A program made the translations under genes and the position numbers. Of a DNA stretch of 64,000 bases, positions 34,569 to 43,336 are shown one piece after another. Position 1 is the stretch's first letter. The number at the start of each line of letters is the position of its first letter. Under the pieces are notes generated by a model. It saw nothing but the letters and a program-made list of their open reading frames with translations, was not told where the DNA came from and ran no database searches. The stretch lies in NCBI GenBank assembly GCA_963753225.1, contig CAVWBQ010000008.1:124001-188000 (forward strand), given 5' to 3'. This stretch comes from Palsa-504 sp963753225 (GTDB taxonomy: Bacteria > Actinomycetota > Actinomycetes > Streptosporangiales > Streptosporangiaceae).

Positions 34569-35137
34569 CACCGACCTGCGCGCCCCGGGCCCTCGCGACG
34601 CTGACCCCGGCCCGGAGCCGGGGACGATCATCCTGGACCAGGACCAGTCCACGGTCGCCGCCACCGAGCAGGCCTGGCGGTGGATCGACCGCCTGGGCGT
34701 TCCCGGGCCTAACCCTGCCGAGCCGCTGCCACCGCACCACCTGCTGGCGGACATGCAGGCCACCAGCATGAACGAGCCGCCGCGGCGGCCGTGAAGACGG
34801 GAGGGTCGCCAAGCCCCGGGCACGCTCGCTCCTGCGGCATGAGCCGGCGCCAGCGCCGAGCTCGATCATCTAACTGAGCAGCCCGGTCCCGGACACATGG
34901 TCATGGCAGCCGCCCGCACGCCGGTGCGGCGCCGGATGGGTGCTTGCGAGGCCACTCCGCCAGCCACGCACCGGGAACACGCACACGACCCTGATAAGCC
35001 AACCGCAACCGAATCCTTCCCCGCTCCCGATGATCTTCCGCCACTCGCCGGCGTCAAGCTCGAGTCCCGGACGGGGTGCTGCTGACCGCTGTGCGGGCCA
35101 CGAGCGGTGGCGACCATGACGCGATGGCGCCGAAAGT

Positions 35138-35905
35138 TCATCCGATTGAGTGTCGGGCCTGCTCCAGGTTCGACTGGTGAGGGCCGGAGAGCCAGTCTTG
35201 ACTCAGGCGCGCGTCGGCCGGTTCCTCTCCTCGCCGCAGCGCGTCGATGTAGGCATGATCGGCGGCCAGGCGAGCCGCTACCTCGGGACCCTCGGCAACG
35301 GCGCCGTGGCCGGGGACCAGGACATCGACGCGCCTGGCGGCCTCACCCAGCCGGTCGAGCGCCGTCTCGTAGGCGCCCACCTGATCGGGGCGGCGAGGGT
35401 CGAAGAGCGGGATCAAGACGTCGGAGAGCATGTCGCCGGCGAGCAGGACACCACGGTCCGCGAGGAGGACCGCGGCGTGGCCGATGGCGTGCGCCTGATG
35501 CTCGACGATCTCGCCCGGCACGGGTCCGCCGTCCGCGGGCAGCGGGGTGACGAGCCCGAACAGCTCAAGAGGGATGCCCGACGCGCTCTCCGCCGCCATC
35601 TTCTGCCCCCGGTCTCGGGCTTCACTTGCAGCGTGGGCGCCGGCGGGGGTGGCGTAGCGCGGCACGTCGCCGAACCGGGGATGCCAGAGCAGGTGGTCCC
35701 AGTGCGGATGGGTGGAGAACCCGGCGACCACCGGGAGGCCGAGCCGGTCCAGGTCATCGGCGAGCTGGTTCAGCTCCGAGCCATCGATGCCGGGATCGAC
35801 CAGGATCAGCCCACCCTCCCCGCGCACCGCGATGGCATTGCTCCAGACCCACGCGCTCTGCCGGACCCAGACGCCGTCGGCCACCTGATTCAGCATGGTG
35901 TTCAT
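35138..35905 (-). CDS. MBL-fold metallo-hydrolase
   Basis: 255 residues with the metallo-beta-lactamase fold. The zinc motif is THPHWDHLLW (about 70-78), with later ligands in AIGHAAVLLADRG, LLAGDMLSD and LVPGHGAVAEG. Such proteins hydrolyse lactones, thioesters or other esters; the substrate cannot be told. ATG 35905 follows GAGGAGGTAACC, an excellent ribosome site, so the longer frame to 36136 was not used. The next 390 bp upstream hold no supported gene. A divergent frame at 36009 is discussed among the rejected items. Confidence 0.85.
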   Translation of the reverse strand: MNTMLNQVADGVWVRQSAWVWSNAIAVRGEGGLILVDPGIDGSELNQLADDLDRLGLPVVAGFSTHPHWDHLLWHPRFGDVPRYATPAGAHAASEARDRGQKMAAESASGIPLELFGLVTPLPADGGPVPGEIVEHQAHAIGHAAVLLADRGVLLAGDMLSDVLIPLFDPRRPDQVGAYETALDRLGEAARRVDVLVPGHGAVAEGPEVAARLAADHAYIDALRRGEEPADARLSQDWLSGPHQSNLEQARHSIG

Positions 35906-36294
35906 GGTTACCTCCTCGCCCGCCGCACCGTCACCGGCTCGGCCATTGGCCAGCGCTACCTTTATGCGAACGTAACCGTGCGACTGGCTCGCGGTAAGGT
36001 CCAATTCCATGCCGGTTGAGAAGGCCGGTTCGGGCCGGGCTCCCGCCCGCCGACCAGGGGAGGCCATTACCGCCTTCGCAGCCAAGCTCGCCGATGTCCC
36101 CACCCCAGCTGGACCGACACCAACCAGCTCGGCCACGCGCCGATCCCAGTCACGCTTGGCACAACCCGGTGTCCTGACCCAGAGGGAGGTGCGTCGTGAC
36201 CTCGATCGACGCCCGCGATCGGCGCCCGCGGAACTCTCGAACCTCCGACGCCCACAGCAGCTCGGATGCCATTACCGCGCAGCACGCGCCTCCT

Positions 36295-37137
36295 CTACCC
36301 GATCGCGAGCATCGCCTCGGCGACCTCGCCGGCCGCGGCATCGGGGATCGCAGTGGCGGCCTCCTCGAGGACGAGCAACCGCGCCCCGGGGACCTCGCGC
36401 GCGATCGCCTCCCCGTTACCGACGGGGAAGAACGAGTCGCGGCGGCCGTGGACGACGAGCGTGGGGACCTCGATCTCGGGCAGGCGCTGGCGCCAGCGGG
36501 GTTTGCAGTTGAGCTTGGCGAAGACCATGCCGAGCTGGTTGGCCATCTGGATCGGGGGTGCGGTGCCGGGTGTGCGGTCCCAGATGCGCCCGGCGATCGC
36601 GCGTGCGGCGACGGGGTCGTCGCCGAGGATCTCCGCGCCGGCGGCGGCGAACTCTGCCACCGCCTCGCGGTCGGTCCAGTCGGGCATCGGACGCGTGAAC
36701 AGGCGCTTCATCGTCGCCTTGTCGTGGTCGGGGAGGTCAGCGTCGGGCTTGCCGGGCGCCACCGCGCGGGTGCCGGCCAGGGTGAGCGCCGAGAACGCGC
36801 CGGGATGGTCGAGCGCAGCGACCTGGGCGACCATCCCGCCGACGCCGATCCCCGCGAGGTGAGCGGGCCCGCCGCCGAGCGCTTCGGCAAGGGCCGCCGC
36901 GTCGGCGGCGAGGTCGCGCAGCGTGTAGGCGGGCGCCTCCGGGTCCGCTGTCGTCGACTCGCCGCTGTCGCGCAGGTCGTAGCGCACCACGCGTCGCCCG
37001 CCGACGGCGAGGCGCTCGCAGAGCGCGTCGGGCCAGGAGAGCATCGTCGTCCCGCCCGCGAGCAGGACGAGGGGTGCGTCGTCGTCACCGAAGGACTCGA
37101 CGCCCAGGGCGACCTCATTGGCGTTGACGGTGGTCAT
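36295..37137 (-). CDS. Alpha/beta-hydrolase-fold protein lacking the catalytic serine and histidine
   Basis: 280 residues. It closely follows the alpha/beta hydrolase pattern (LVLLAGGTTMLSWPDALCE, RVVRYDLRDSGEST, VPTLVVHGRRDSFFP). The nucleophile elbow is AGIGVGGM where relatives have G-x-S-x-GG, so Ser is Gly. The usual C-terminal G-H-D/E motif reads LEEAATAIP, so the His is also absent. A hydrolytic role is therefore unlikely; binding or a different chemistry is possible. Only 3 nt separate it from the NTF2-like gene upstream, so they form an operon. Confidence 0.82.
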   Translation of the reverse strand: MTTVNANEVALGVESFGDDDAPLVLLAGGTTMLSWPDALCERLAVGGRRVVRYDLRDSGESTTADPEAPAYTLRDLAADAAALAEALGGGPAHLAGIGVGGMVAQVAALDHPGAFSALTLAGTRAVAPGKPDADLPDHDKATMKRLFTRPMPDWTDREAVAEFAAAGAEILGDDPVAARAIAGRIWDRTPGTAPPIQMANQLGMVFAKLNCKPRWRQRLPEIEVPTLVVHGRRDSFFPVGNGEAIAREVPGARLLVLEEAATAIPDAAAGEVAEAMLAIG

Positions 37138-37140
37138 CGG

Positions 37141-37521
37141 TCAGCTCTCCAGGGCGGCGGCTATCGGCGCGGTCTTCGAGTAGCCGGCGGCCTCCACGAT
37201 CTTGCCGTCGACGACCCGCATGACGTTGACGCCGCGGACCGAGTCGTCGGGGCCGGGGCCCCAGACGTGGCGCCAGCGGATGAGCGCCCACTCGTCGCCG
37301 GTGTGGACGTCCTCGACCTCGAAGTGGCTGGTGGTGTCGTCGACGAGAGCCTCCCACGAGCTGAACGACGCGTCGTAGCCCTCGTAGCGGGTGCCGTCGG
37401 GAGGGTGGCTGGACGCTCTGCATGACGCAGTCGGGGCAATGATGTCCTCGAGGAGGGTGGCGTCCCGCTCCCGGAACGCCCGGTTGGGGCGGTCGATGAC
37501 CTCGTCGGTTGTCCTCGTCAT
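37141..37521 (-). CDS. NTF2-like (SnoaL-type) protein
   Basis: 126-residue cone-fold protein: NRAFRERDATLLEDIIAPTA (helix), YEGYDASFSSWEALVDD, VHTGDEWALIRWRHVWG and GVNVMRVVDGKIVEAAGYS (strands). Proteins of this fold act as small isomerases, hydratases or ligand binders. ATG 37521 has AAGGAA 9 nt upstream. It is the first gene of a two-gene operon with the serine-less hydrolase-fold protein, suggesting that the pair acts on one small molecule. Confidence 0.75.
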   Translation of the reverse strand: MTRTTDEVIDRPNRAFRERDATLLEDIIAPTASCRASSHPPDGTRYEGYDASFSSWEALVDDTTSHFEVEDVHTGDEWALIRWRHVWGPGPDDSVRGVNVMRVVDGKIVEAAGYSKTAPIAAALES

Positions 37522-38149
37522 GATCGCAGTTCCTTGTTGGTTGGGGTTGGGGTCGGACCCTGCGCTTCCGTGGACACGGTGCCCCCCGAAGGCGGATCAA
37601 GGTCAGTCGTCGCTCAGTTAGACAGGACCATCGCACCGATCTCATCGGTTGTGGCCACCGTCGCCATCTCCTGGCTTCAAGATCCGAAACTCAACCGCCG
37701 AAGGGCCGGCGACCTTGGTCCTGGCCGCCCGGGACCTTCGCCTGCGGACCCAGCCGGTGGCGGCGCTAACATCAGTACTGCCCGGAAGGCAATCCTGGCG
37801 GGACGCCGAAGGGAAACCGGACCGGGCAGCGGCCGAAGGGACCGAGCCGGAGCGCGCTGCGGGCTGGGACACCAGCCGGCGGCGGGTGACGGGGAGGGAT
37901 CCGGGCGGGCAAACGGGAGACCGGAGGAAAGCCCGCCGGGGAACCCCGGGCCGCGTGGTGAGGCCCCAGACCACCCGGGCCGCAGTGCCCGGGGATCCGG
38001 GGCCGCACACATCCGCGGCGCCGCCCGCCGCGTCGGCGGCGGTCCCGGTGACCGGCCTGCGGCCCGGCCGCCGGACGGGTGGTGACAACACCCAGGCAGA
38101 CCTTCAAGGAATTTCGAGCCCTCAAGAGCGAATCACCCTGCAGCAGGCT

Positions 38150-38248
38150 CAAGGAAATCTCACCGGAGTGTGCCTTGATGGCGCAGACCTGACTGGCGCG
38201 CAGGCAAACATTGAAACCAGGTGGCCGACTGGCGTCATTACGCTCTGA
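38150..38248 (+). pseudogene. Pentapeptide-repeat remnant
   Basis: The frame reads GNLTGVCLDGADLTGAQANI then ETRWPTGV. The A(D/N)LTG units and the closing TRWP match the C-terminal end of actinobacterial pentapeptide-repeat proteins. Upstream codons are Arg/Gly/Pro-rich and not protein-like. The surrounding 37522-38949 is otherwise free of supported genes. Confidence 0.5.
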
Positions 38249-38395
38249 ACGTACACTGAGTGATGGCCTCGTGGGAGGCCGCCGACCACGGCCGCCCCAT
38301 ATGCTGCGTTCAGAAGTACTCGGCGCGGCAACGAGAGGGTCTCCCGAACGGATGGCAATATACTTGCTGCCTTTGTCCGTTACCTAAGGCCGGAC

Positions 38396-38515
38396 ATGAT
38401 GCCGCAGCGAAAACTAATCGACCCGGCAGGTGAAATTGCTCTGGCAGAACTGGACGATATGCGCGCGGCCGTCGAGGATATCCGGCGAACTAACAGAGGA
38501 ATATTCGGCGATTAG
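38396..38515 (+). CDS. Short acidic frame, 39 codons, doubtful
   Basis: Reads MMPQRKLIDPAGEIALAELD then DMRAAVEDIRRTNRGIFGD. The composition is protein-like and its codons are less G+C-biased than those nearby. The same frame is open upstream to about 38262 without a start codon (FVRYLRPD before the ATG). It may be the end of a lost gene; no family is recognised. Confidence 0.25.
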   Translation: MMPQRKLIDPAGEIALAELDDMRAAVEDIRRTNRGIFGD

Positions 38516-38877
38516 GACGCTCGTACTCCGACCCGGCCGACACTCTGCGTTACGACCCCTGGCCTATGGCCGCCGCGCCCTTAGCCAGGGCGGCTTCAGA
38601 TAACCGCCTTATCGGGCGCCAGTTCCGGCCAGTCGGCGTGGTCGTTCGTGCCGAACCGAACGGGGCGTTCTGTCGCATCGGGAAGCCGAAGCGTGATCAA
38701 GATCCTCGTGGTTCCTGCGGTTCGCCTGCTCATTTGACCGTTGGGGGCGATCTCGCGCGCACACCGCCCTCATGGAAATTATACGATAAAGGTGGAAATT
38801 ACCTAATTGGCGCCTCGTGGCGCTGGGGAATTATATAAGCCCATAGCTGCCAACGTCGGCTGAAATTTTCCGATGTC

Positions 38878-38897
38878 GCTTGACAGAAAGGTCAAGC
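38878..38897 (+). promoter_or_regulatory. Inverted repeat upstream of the NO synthase gene
   Basis: GCTTGAC, 6 nt, GTCAAGC: a perfect 7-bp inverted repeat that includes a TTGACA (38880-38885) usable as a -35 box. It lies 53 bp before ATG 38950. No clear -10 is seen. It may be an operator. Confidence 0.35.
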
Positions 38898-38949
38898 AAG
38901 GTCACGGTAGAGAACGGCCGACCTGTCGAGCTGATGGTGGTGATAAAGG

Positions 38950-40125
38950 ATGCGCTGGTTAGCCCGTCGGCCGTCAGCGAATGCAAGTCCACCGCAGGCG
39001 GACCTGGTAGACGCCGGCATGTGGGATGCCGATGACGTGCTACTGGGCACCGGCGAGCTGCTAGCGGCAGCTGAGCGCTTCATCACGCTGTTCCATGATG
39101 AGGACCCGAGGGCGGCTGCTTTCGCCGACCGGATGCGGCAGGTCCGTGGTGAGGTAAAGGCGCACGGGACCTACCGGCACACTCCTGAGGAACTCACGTT
39201 CGCCGCCCGTGTCGCGTGGCGGAACAGCTCGCGCTGCATCGGTCGGCTGTACTGGCGTAGGTTGCGGGTCAGAGACCGGCGGCAAGTGAGCGCCGCGGAT
39301 CAGATAGCGGCCGAATGTGTCAGCCATCTGCGCGAGGCCACCAATAGCGGACAGATCCGGCCAATGATCACCGTCTTCGCGCCGGATGCCCCCGCACGGC
39401 CAGGCCCGCGCATCCTTAATTCGCAGCTGATCGGCTACGCCGGTCATCAGCCCGGCCCGGCCGTGATCGGGGATGCGGCGCACCGGGAGATCACCCGCCT
39501 GGCTCGGGAACTCGGCTGGCGGCCCGGCGATCCGCCCGGCCGGTTCGACCTGCTGCCGCTGATCATCCAATCGCCGGGATTACCGCGGGTCTGGTTCGAG
39601 CTGCCCAGGGACGCCGTGCTCGAGGTCCCGCTTCGCCACCCGGACCTGGCCTGGTTCCGTGAGCTGCGGCTGCGCTGGTACGCGGTCCCGGTGATCAGCG
39701 ACATGTACCTGGAGGCTGGCGGCATCCGCTATCCAGCCGCGCCGTTCAACGGCTGGTACATGTGCACGGAGATCGGCTCTCGTGACCTCGGCGACGAGGG
39801 CCGGTATAACCAGTTGCCGGAAATCGCCGCCCGGATGGGCCTGAGCACCGACAGCCCCCGGACGCTTTGGAAGGATCGCGCGGTCACCGAGCTGAACGTC
39901 GCCGTGCTCCACTCCTACGAGACGTCCGGGGTGAAGATCGCCGACCATCACACCGAGTCGGAGCGCTTCCTGGCGCATGTCGAGAAAGAACAGCAGCACG
40001 GCCGGCGCTGCCCGGCCGACTGGTCCTGGATCGTGCCGCCCACAGCCGGCTCGACCACGCCGGTGTTTCACCACTACTACGACGACTTCGACGCGTCACC
40101 GAACTTCTACCGGCACACCAGCTAG
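38950..40125 (+). CDS. nos: Nitric oxide synthase oxygenase
   Basis: 391-residue bacterial NOS oxygenase domain, making NO and citrulline from arginine. The haem-thiolate Cys96 lies in AWRNSSRCIGRLYW. The arginine-binding Glu274 lies in FNGWYMCTEIGSRDL. The pterin/dimer region ends in WSWIVPPTAGSTTPVFHHYY. There is no reductase domain, as usual in bacteria, so electrons must come from another protein. A flavohemoglobin-type gene with a full reductase domain faces it 17 bp away. ATG 38950 has AAAGG directly before it; ATG 39019 is an alternative start. Confidence 0.93.
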   Translation: MRWLARRPSANASPPQADLVDAGMWDADDVLLGTGELLAAAERFITLFHDEDPRAAAFADRMRQVRGEVKAHGTYRHTPEELTFAARVAWRNSSRCIGRLYWRRLRVRDRRQVSAADQIAAECVSHLREATNSGQIRPMITVFAPDAPARPGPRILNSQLIGYAGHQPGPAVIGDAAHREITRLARELGWRPGDPPGRFDLLPLIIQSPGLPRVWFELPRDAVLEVPLRHPDLAWFRELRLRWYAVPVISDMYLEAGGIRYPAAPFNGWYMCTEIGSRDLGDEGRYNQLPEIAARMGLSTDSPRTLWKDRAVTELNVAVLHSYETSGVKIADHHTESERFLAHVEKEQQHGRRCPADWSWIVPPTAGSTTPVFHHYYDDFDASPNFYRHTS

Positions 40126-40140
40126 CGGGCGGCTCGCCCG
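40126..40140. terminator. Hairpin between convergent stop codons
   Basis: CGGGCG, GCT, CGCCCG forms a perfect 6-bp stem with a 3-nt loop in the gap between the NO synthase stop (40125) and the flavohemoglobin stop (40143). No T-run is seen. A bidirectional terminator is likely. Confidence 0.45.
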
Positions 40141-40142
40141 GT

Positions 40143-41762
40143 TCAGGTGCCGGTGCCGGACCGGGGCTTGGCCGCGAGCAGGGCGTCGTCGAAGTGAATG
40201 CGCTCGCGCTCGAGGCCGGCCCGGGCGAGCACCCGGATGGTCTCGCGCACCATCTCCGGCGGGCCCGCGACGTACGCCTCGCAGTCGGTATGCGGCATGT
40301 ACCGAGCGGCGACCCGGCCGACGTTGCCCTGCATCCCGTCGAAGGCGGGGTCGTCAGAGGTCACCGGGATCAGCTGGAACCCGCTGTAGGCATCCTCAAG
40401 CCGCCATAGATCCGGCAGGTCATAAAGCTCGTGCCGCCGCCGCGCCCCGCAGTAGAGATAGATCCGCCGCTGCGTCACGGCCGACTCGCGCACCGCCTGC
40501 TCGATGATTGCCTTGACCGGCGACAGCCCAGTGCCGCCGGCCACGCACAACAGGTCGCGGCCTGCGGCCCGCTCCAGCGTCATCGTGCCAAGAGGCGGGC
40601 CCAGCACCAGCTGAGAGCCGGGCGATGTGTAGCGCACCAGCGCGTTGCTCACCCAGCCACCAGGAACCGCCCTCACGTGCAGCGCTAGTAGGCCATCGTC
40701 GCGTGGCATGCACGCGATCGAGTACGACCGCCAGACCCGCGGCCAGCGCGGTGTCTGCACGGTTAGGTGCTGGCCCGCCATGAACGGCAGCGGCTGATCT
40801 GGTGCGATGGTCAGCACGGCGATGTCGTCCGCCCGGTGGTCAACGTTGACCACCTCAGCGGTCCATGAGGCCGGACTCTTGGCGGCGTCCTCCTCTGCCG
40901 CCTTGATCATCAGCGATGAGCCAGCTGCGTAGACCTGAGTCCATGCCTCTTGAGCCTCGCTGGTGAAGGCGTCTCGGGCGAATGCCCGAAGCGTCGCCAG
41001 CAGCGCCGTGCCCACCGCCTCGTACATCTCCGGCTCAACCTGGTATTTGCGATGGTCCCGACCCAGCTGGGAGAGGTAGGCAGCCATCTCATCCGGCGTG
41101 GACAAGCTCTCCACGATCCGGCCGAGGGCACGGAACAGCCGGTCCCGCTGTTCATTCATGGCTGGCGGGAAAAGCTGGCGAAGGTGCGGCTGGCGGAGGA
41201 ACAGCTGGCCGTAGAAGAAGCCCACCGCCTTGTCGCCAGCGTCGGCGACGTAGCGGAACGTTTCCTTGATCGCCGCGATTGCCGGGTCGGGCTCGGCTGC
41301 TGCCTGCTCCAGGACGGCATCCGGCTGCTGGCCTGGCTCCTCATGCTCGGCTTTGGGTGCCGAAGTCTGAGGAGGCTGGCCTTCCGGCGAGGGCATCTGC
41401 CTCGCCGGCATCTCATGGACATGGGCCTCCTGGCAAGAAGCATCCGGCCGTCCGGCCGTCTCCTGCGGAGACCCAGCGGACGGATAGCAGGCTCGATTGG
41501 ATACCGCCGGGAGCTCTGGCACGTCGTGCTGCTGCGTCACCCCGTTCTGCGGCAGCTCCATCAGATCCTGCGGTGCCGACAGCCCTGCGGGCGGGGCCAG
41601 CAGCGCGGGTGCAGAGAGGAACTCCTGCTCAGCGTCAGCATCCATGGCCCGCAGGCCCTTATGCAGCCGGGTCAGCGTATCCAGGTCCTTGCTCCACGAG
41701 CGCACCCGCCACCAGGGCGCTAAGCCTCTGCGGCGACTCTGCTCGGCTTCCGCCGCGGTCAC
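40143..41762 (-). CDS. Flavohemoglobin-like protein with a long N-terminal extension
   Basis: 539 residues. Residues 1-155 are an unrecognised, Pro/Gln/Glu-rich extension. A globin follows (about 160-295), with AVGFFYGQLF (B10 Tyr) and the proximal His in LGRDHRKYQV. A ferredoxin-reductase module comes next, with FAD motif VWRSYSIACMP and NAD motif LLCVAGGTGLSPVKAI. Such proteins oxidise NO to nitrate using NADH, or can donate electrons. Standing tail to tail with nos, it may detoxify the NO made, or be its reductase. The start 41762 gives MTAAEAEQSRRR; an in-domain start is less likely since the frame is coding-like throughout. Confidence 0.85.
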   Translation of the reverse strand: MTAAEAEQSRRRGLAPWWRVRSWSKDLDTLTRLHKGLRAMDADAEQEFLSAPALLAPPAGLSAPQDLMELPQNGVTQQHDVPELPAVSNRACYPSAGSPQETAGRPDASCQEAHVHEMPARQMPSPEGQPPQTSAPKAEHEEPGQQPDAVLEQAAAEPDPAIAAIKETFRYVADAGDKAVGFFYGQLFLRQPHLRQLFPPAMNEQRDRLFRALGRIVESLSTPDEMAAYLSQLGRDHRKYQVEPEMYEAVGTALLATLRAFARDAFTSEAQEAWTQVYAAGSSLMIKAAEEDAAKSPASWTAEVVNVDHRADDIAVLTIAPDQPLPFMAGQHLTVQTPRWPRVWRSYSIACMPRDDGLLALHVRAVPGGWVSNALVRYTSPGSQLVLGPPLGTMTLERAAGRDLLCVAGGTGLSPVKAIIEQAVRESAVTQRRIYLYCGARRRHELYDLPDLWRLEDAYSGFQLIPVTSDDPAFDGMQGNVGRVAARYMPHTDCEAYVAGPPEMVRETIRVLARAGLERERIHFDDALLAAKPRSGTGT

Positions 41763-41958
41763 GCCGTGACCCGCCGGGCCTCGGCGACGGCCTTCGGCTG
41801 AGTCTGGACGCGGTCGGCGAGCTCACCCGACTGATCGCGGCACGGCATCATTGTCTCCTTATCTCGCCGCCTTGCTCTCCCGAAGACTTATGAACACGCA
41901 GGGTATTTATGTGATCCTATACTGTGAGATACCGAGAGGTCAGTCCGTCTGTGGAATT

Positions 41959-42483
41959 TCATCTGACGCAAGTGCGAACTCGCCCACGCCTCCCGCGGGT
42001 AGTCACTTGCGCCCGTCTTGTTCGGCGGAAGGCCCGGCTGGGCATTAGTCCTGTCGACTGGCAGTAGCGAGATGAGAACACCTCCGGACTCACCTGACGC
42101 AGTGCGTCCATGTCGGCCAGGGTCCGTACGATCTCGATCAGCGGGAACTCGCCGGCGCCTGGCCAGCTGCGGTCGAAGCAGTTTTCCTCCAGGGCCACGC
42201 CGGCTGGTAGCCGCAGGGGGCCGTCGTTGAGTTGCACGCAGTGAACCCGGTCTCCCGGGATTTCCTTGAGCATGTCCGGGGTCGATCCGCTGCGAACGTA
42301 GTGGAGGGTGTCGAAGACGATCCCCGCCGTTCGGCCGTCTTCCGCATCGGCCTTGGCGCAGCTGAGCACCCCGAGGACATCCTCGACGCCACCGCGGCGA
42401 GCATGGCGCACCCGATGTCGAAAGCCCAGGAACGCGGCGGGTTCTCGACCGGTGTCCAGAAGGACATACTCGTATCCATGCAT
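41959..42483 (-). pseudogene. Sugar phosphate isomerase/epimerase, C-terminal fragment
   Basis: The middle reads AGIVFDTLHYVRSGSTPDML, then VHCVQLNDGPL and PGAGEFPLIEIVRTLADM, the last third of a xylose-isomerase-like TIM barrel (the D-x-x-H and H-x-x-Q-L-N-D metal and substrate motifs). The first two thirds are absent, replaced by the end of an ABC permease gene. The frame after SPEVFSS runs into an unrelated Arg-rich tail. It is a decayed gene. Confidence 0.7.
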
Positions 42484-42496
42484 CCTTTCCGGGTGT

Positions 42497-43336
42497 TCAG
42501 GCGTCGCGGCGGCGCAGCCGCCAGGCGGCCAGACCGGTCAGGACGACCGCGTACCCGCACAGGACCGCGAATCCGTTCCAAGGACTTAGCTGCTGCCCGC
42601 CGAACAGCTTCCCGGCCCCCCATAGGGCCCCGCCGGCATTTGACGGCAAGTAGGGCGCGAACCCCCGGATGCTGTGCGGAAGGTACGCCGTGACGATCGG
42701 CACCACGAAGAACACGGCGGCGAACACCGACAGGCCGGCCGCGGTCCGCCGGAGCATGCCGCCCAGGGCCAGGCCGATGACGGCGATGACCGCCAGGTAC
42801 AACGACGCGCCCGCCACTTCCCGCAGCACGCCCGGGTCGGTCAGCGAGATTGCCGAACCGCCCCGGGAGGACTCCAGGGCCGTTGTCACAAGAAACTCGG
42901 CTACCGCGGCCAGCAGGCTCAATGGCAGCACCAAGCCCACCAGCACGATCAGCTTCGCCCAGAGCACCGGAAGCCGGGACGGCACGACCGCCAGCGTGGC
43001 GCGGATCATCCCGGTGGCGTATTCGCCGCTGAACATCAGCACGCCGAGCACGCCCAGCACGAGCTGGGCGATCACGACGCCGGCCAGGCTGACCGCCACC
43101 CCGCCCGCGGCCGAATTGCCGGCCGAGATCTTGTACGGCGCCCCGGATCCTGCTATCGCGGCACCCAGGCCGACGATTAGCAGGACCGCGAGAAGCCCGC
43201 ACCACCAGGTCGAACGCAGGGCCCGCAGCTTGGTCCACTCTGAGCGGACGACGCGGACCTGGGTAACTGGTCTCGCTGCTGTCGCCGGAGCCGCCCCCGA
43301 GCCGGCACGAGCCTTGTCTTCGTGACGGCGCTCATC
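42497..43336 (-). pseudogene. ABC-2-type permease with an early frameshift
   Basis: From 43099 to 42497 the frame is an intact run of membrane helices (VVIAQLVLGVLGVLMFSGEY, LIVLVGLVLPLSLLAAVAEF, SLYLAVIAVIGLALGGML, AAVFFVVPIVTAYL, GFAVLCGYAVVLTGLAAWRL). The same frame extends upstream through VRSEWTKLRALRSTWWCGLL without a start codon. The natural ATG (43336, overlapping the ATPase stop as ATGA) is in another frame; one base near 43310-43325 would join them. Repaired, it is a permease of about 280 residues, paired with the ATPase upstream. Confidence 0.7.

Noticed and set aside
34462..34794. 110-codon plus-strand frame antisense to the methyltransferase start
   Set aside because: The part TIILDQDQSTVAATEQAWRW looks protein-like, but the first half is antisense to the methyltransferase and no family is recognised.
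36009..36512. Plus-strand frame beginning like a regulator N-terminus (GEAITAFAAKLADVP)
   Set aside because: Only about 20 residues look regulator-like; the rest is Arg/Pro/Ser-rich and overlaps the convergent hydrolase-fold gene. A TetR remnant is possible but not supported.
37649..38248. 199-codon frame as a whole gene
   Set aside because: Only the last 30 codons (pentapeptide-like) resemble a protein; the rest is G+C-rich noise.
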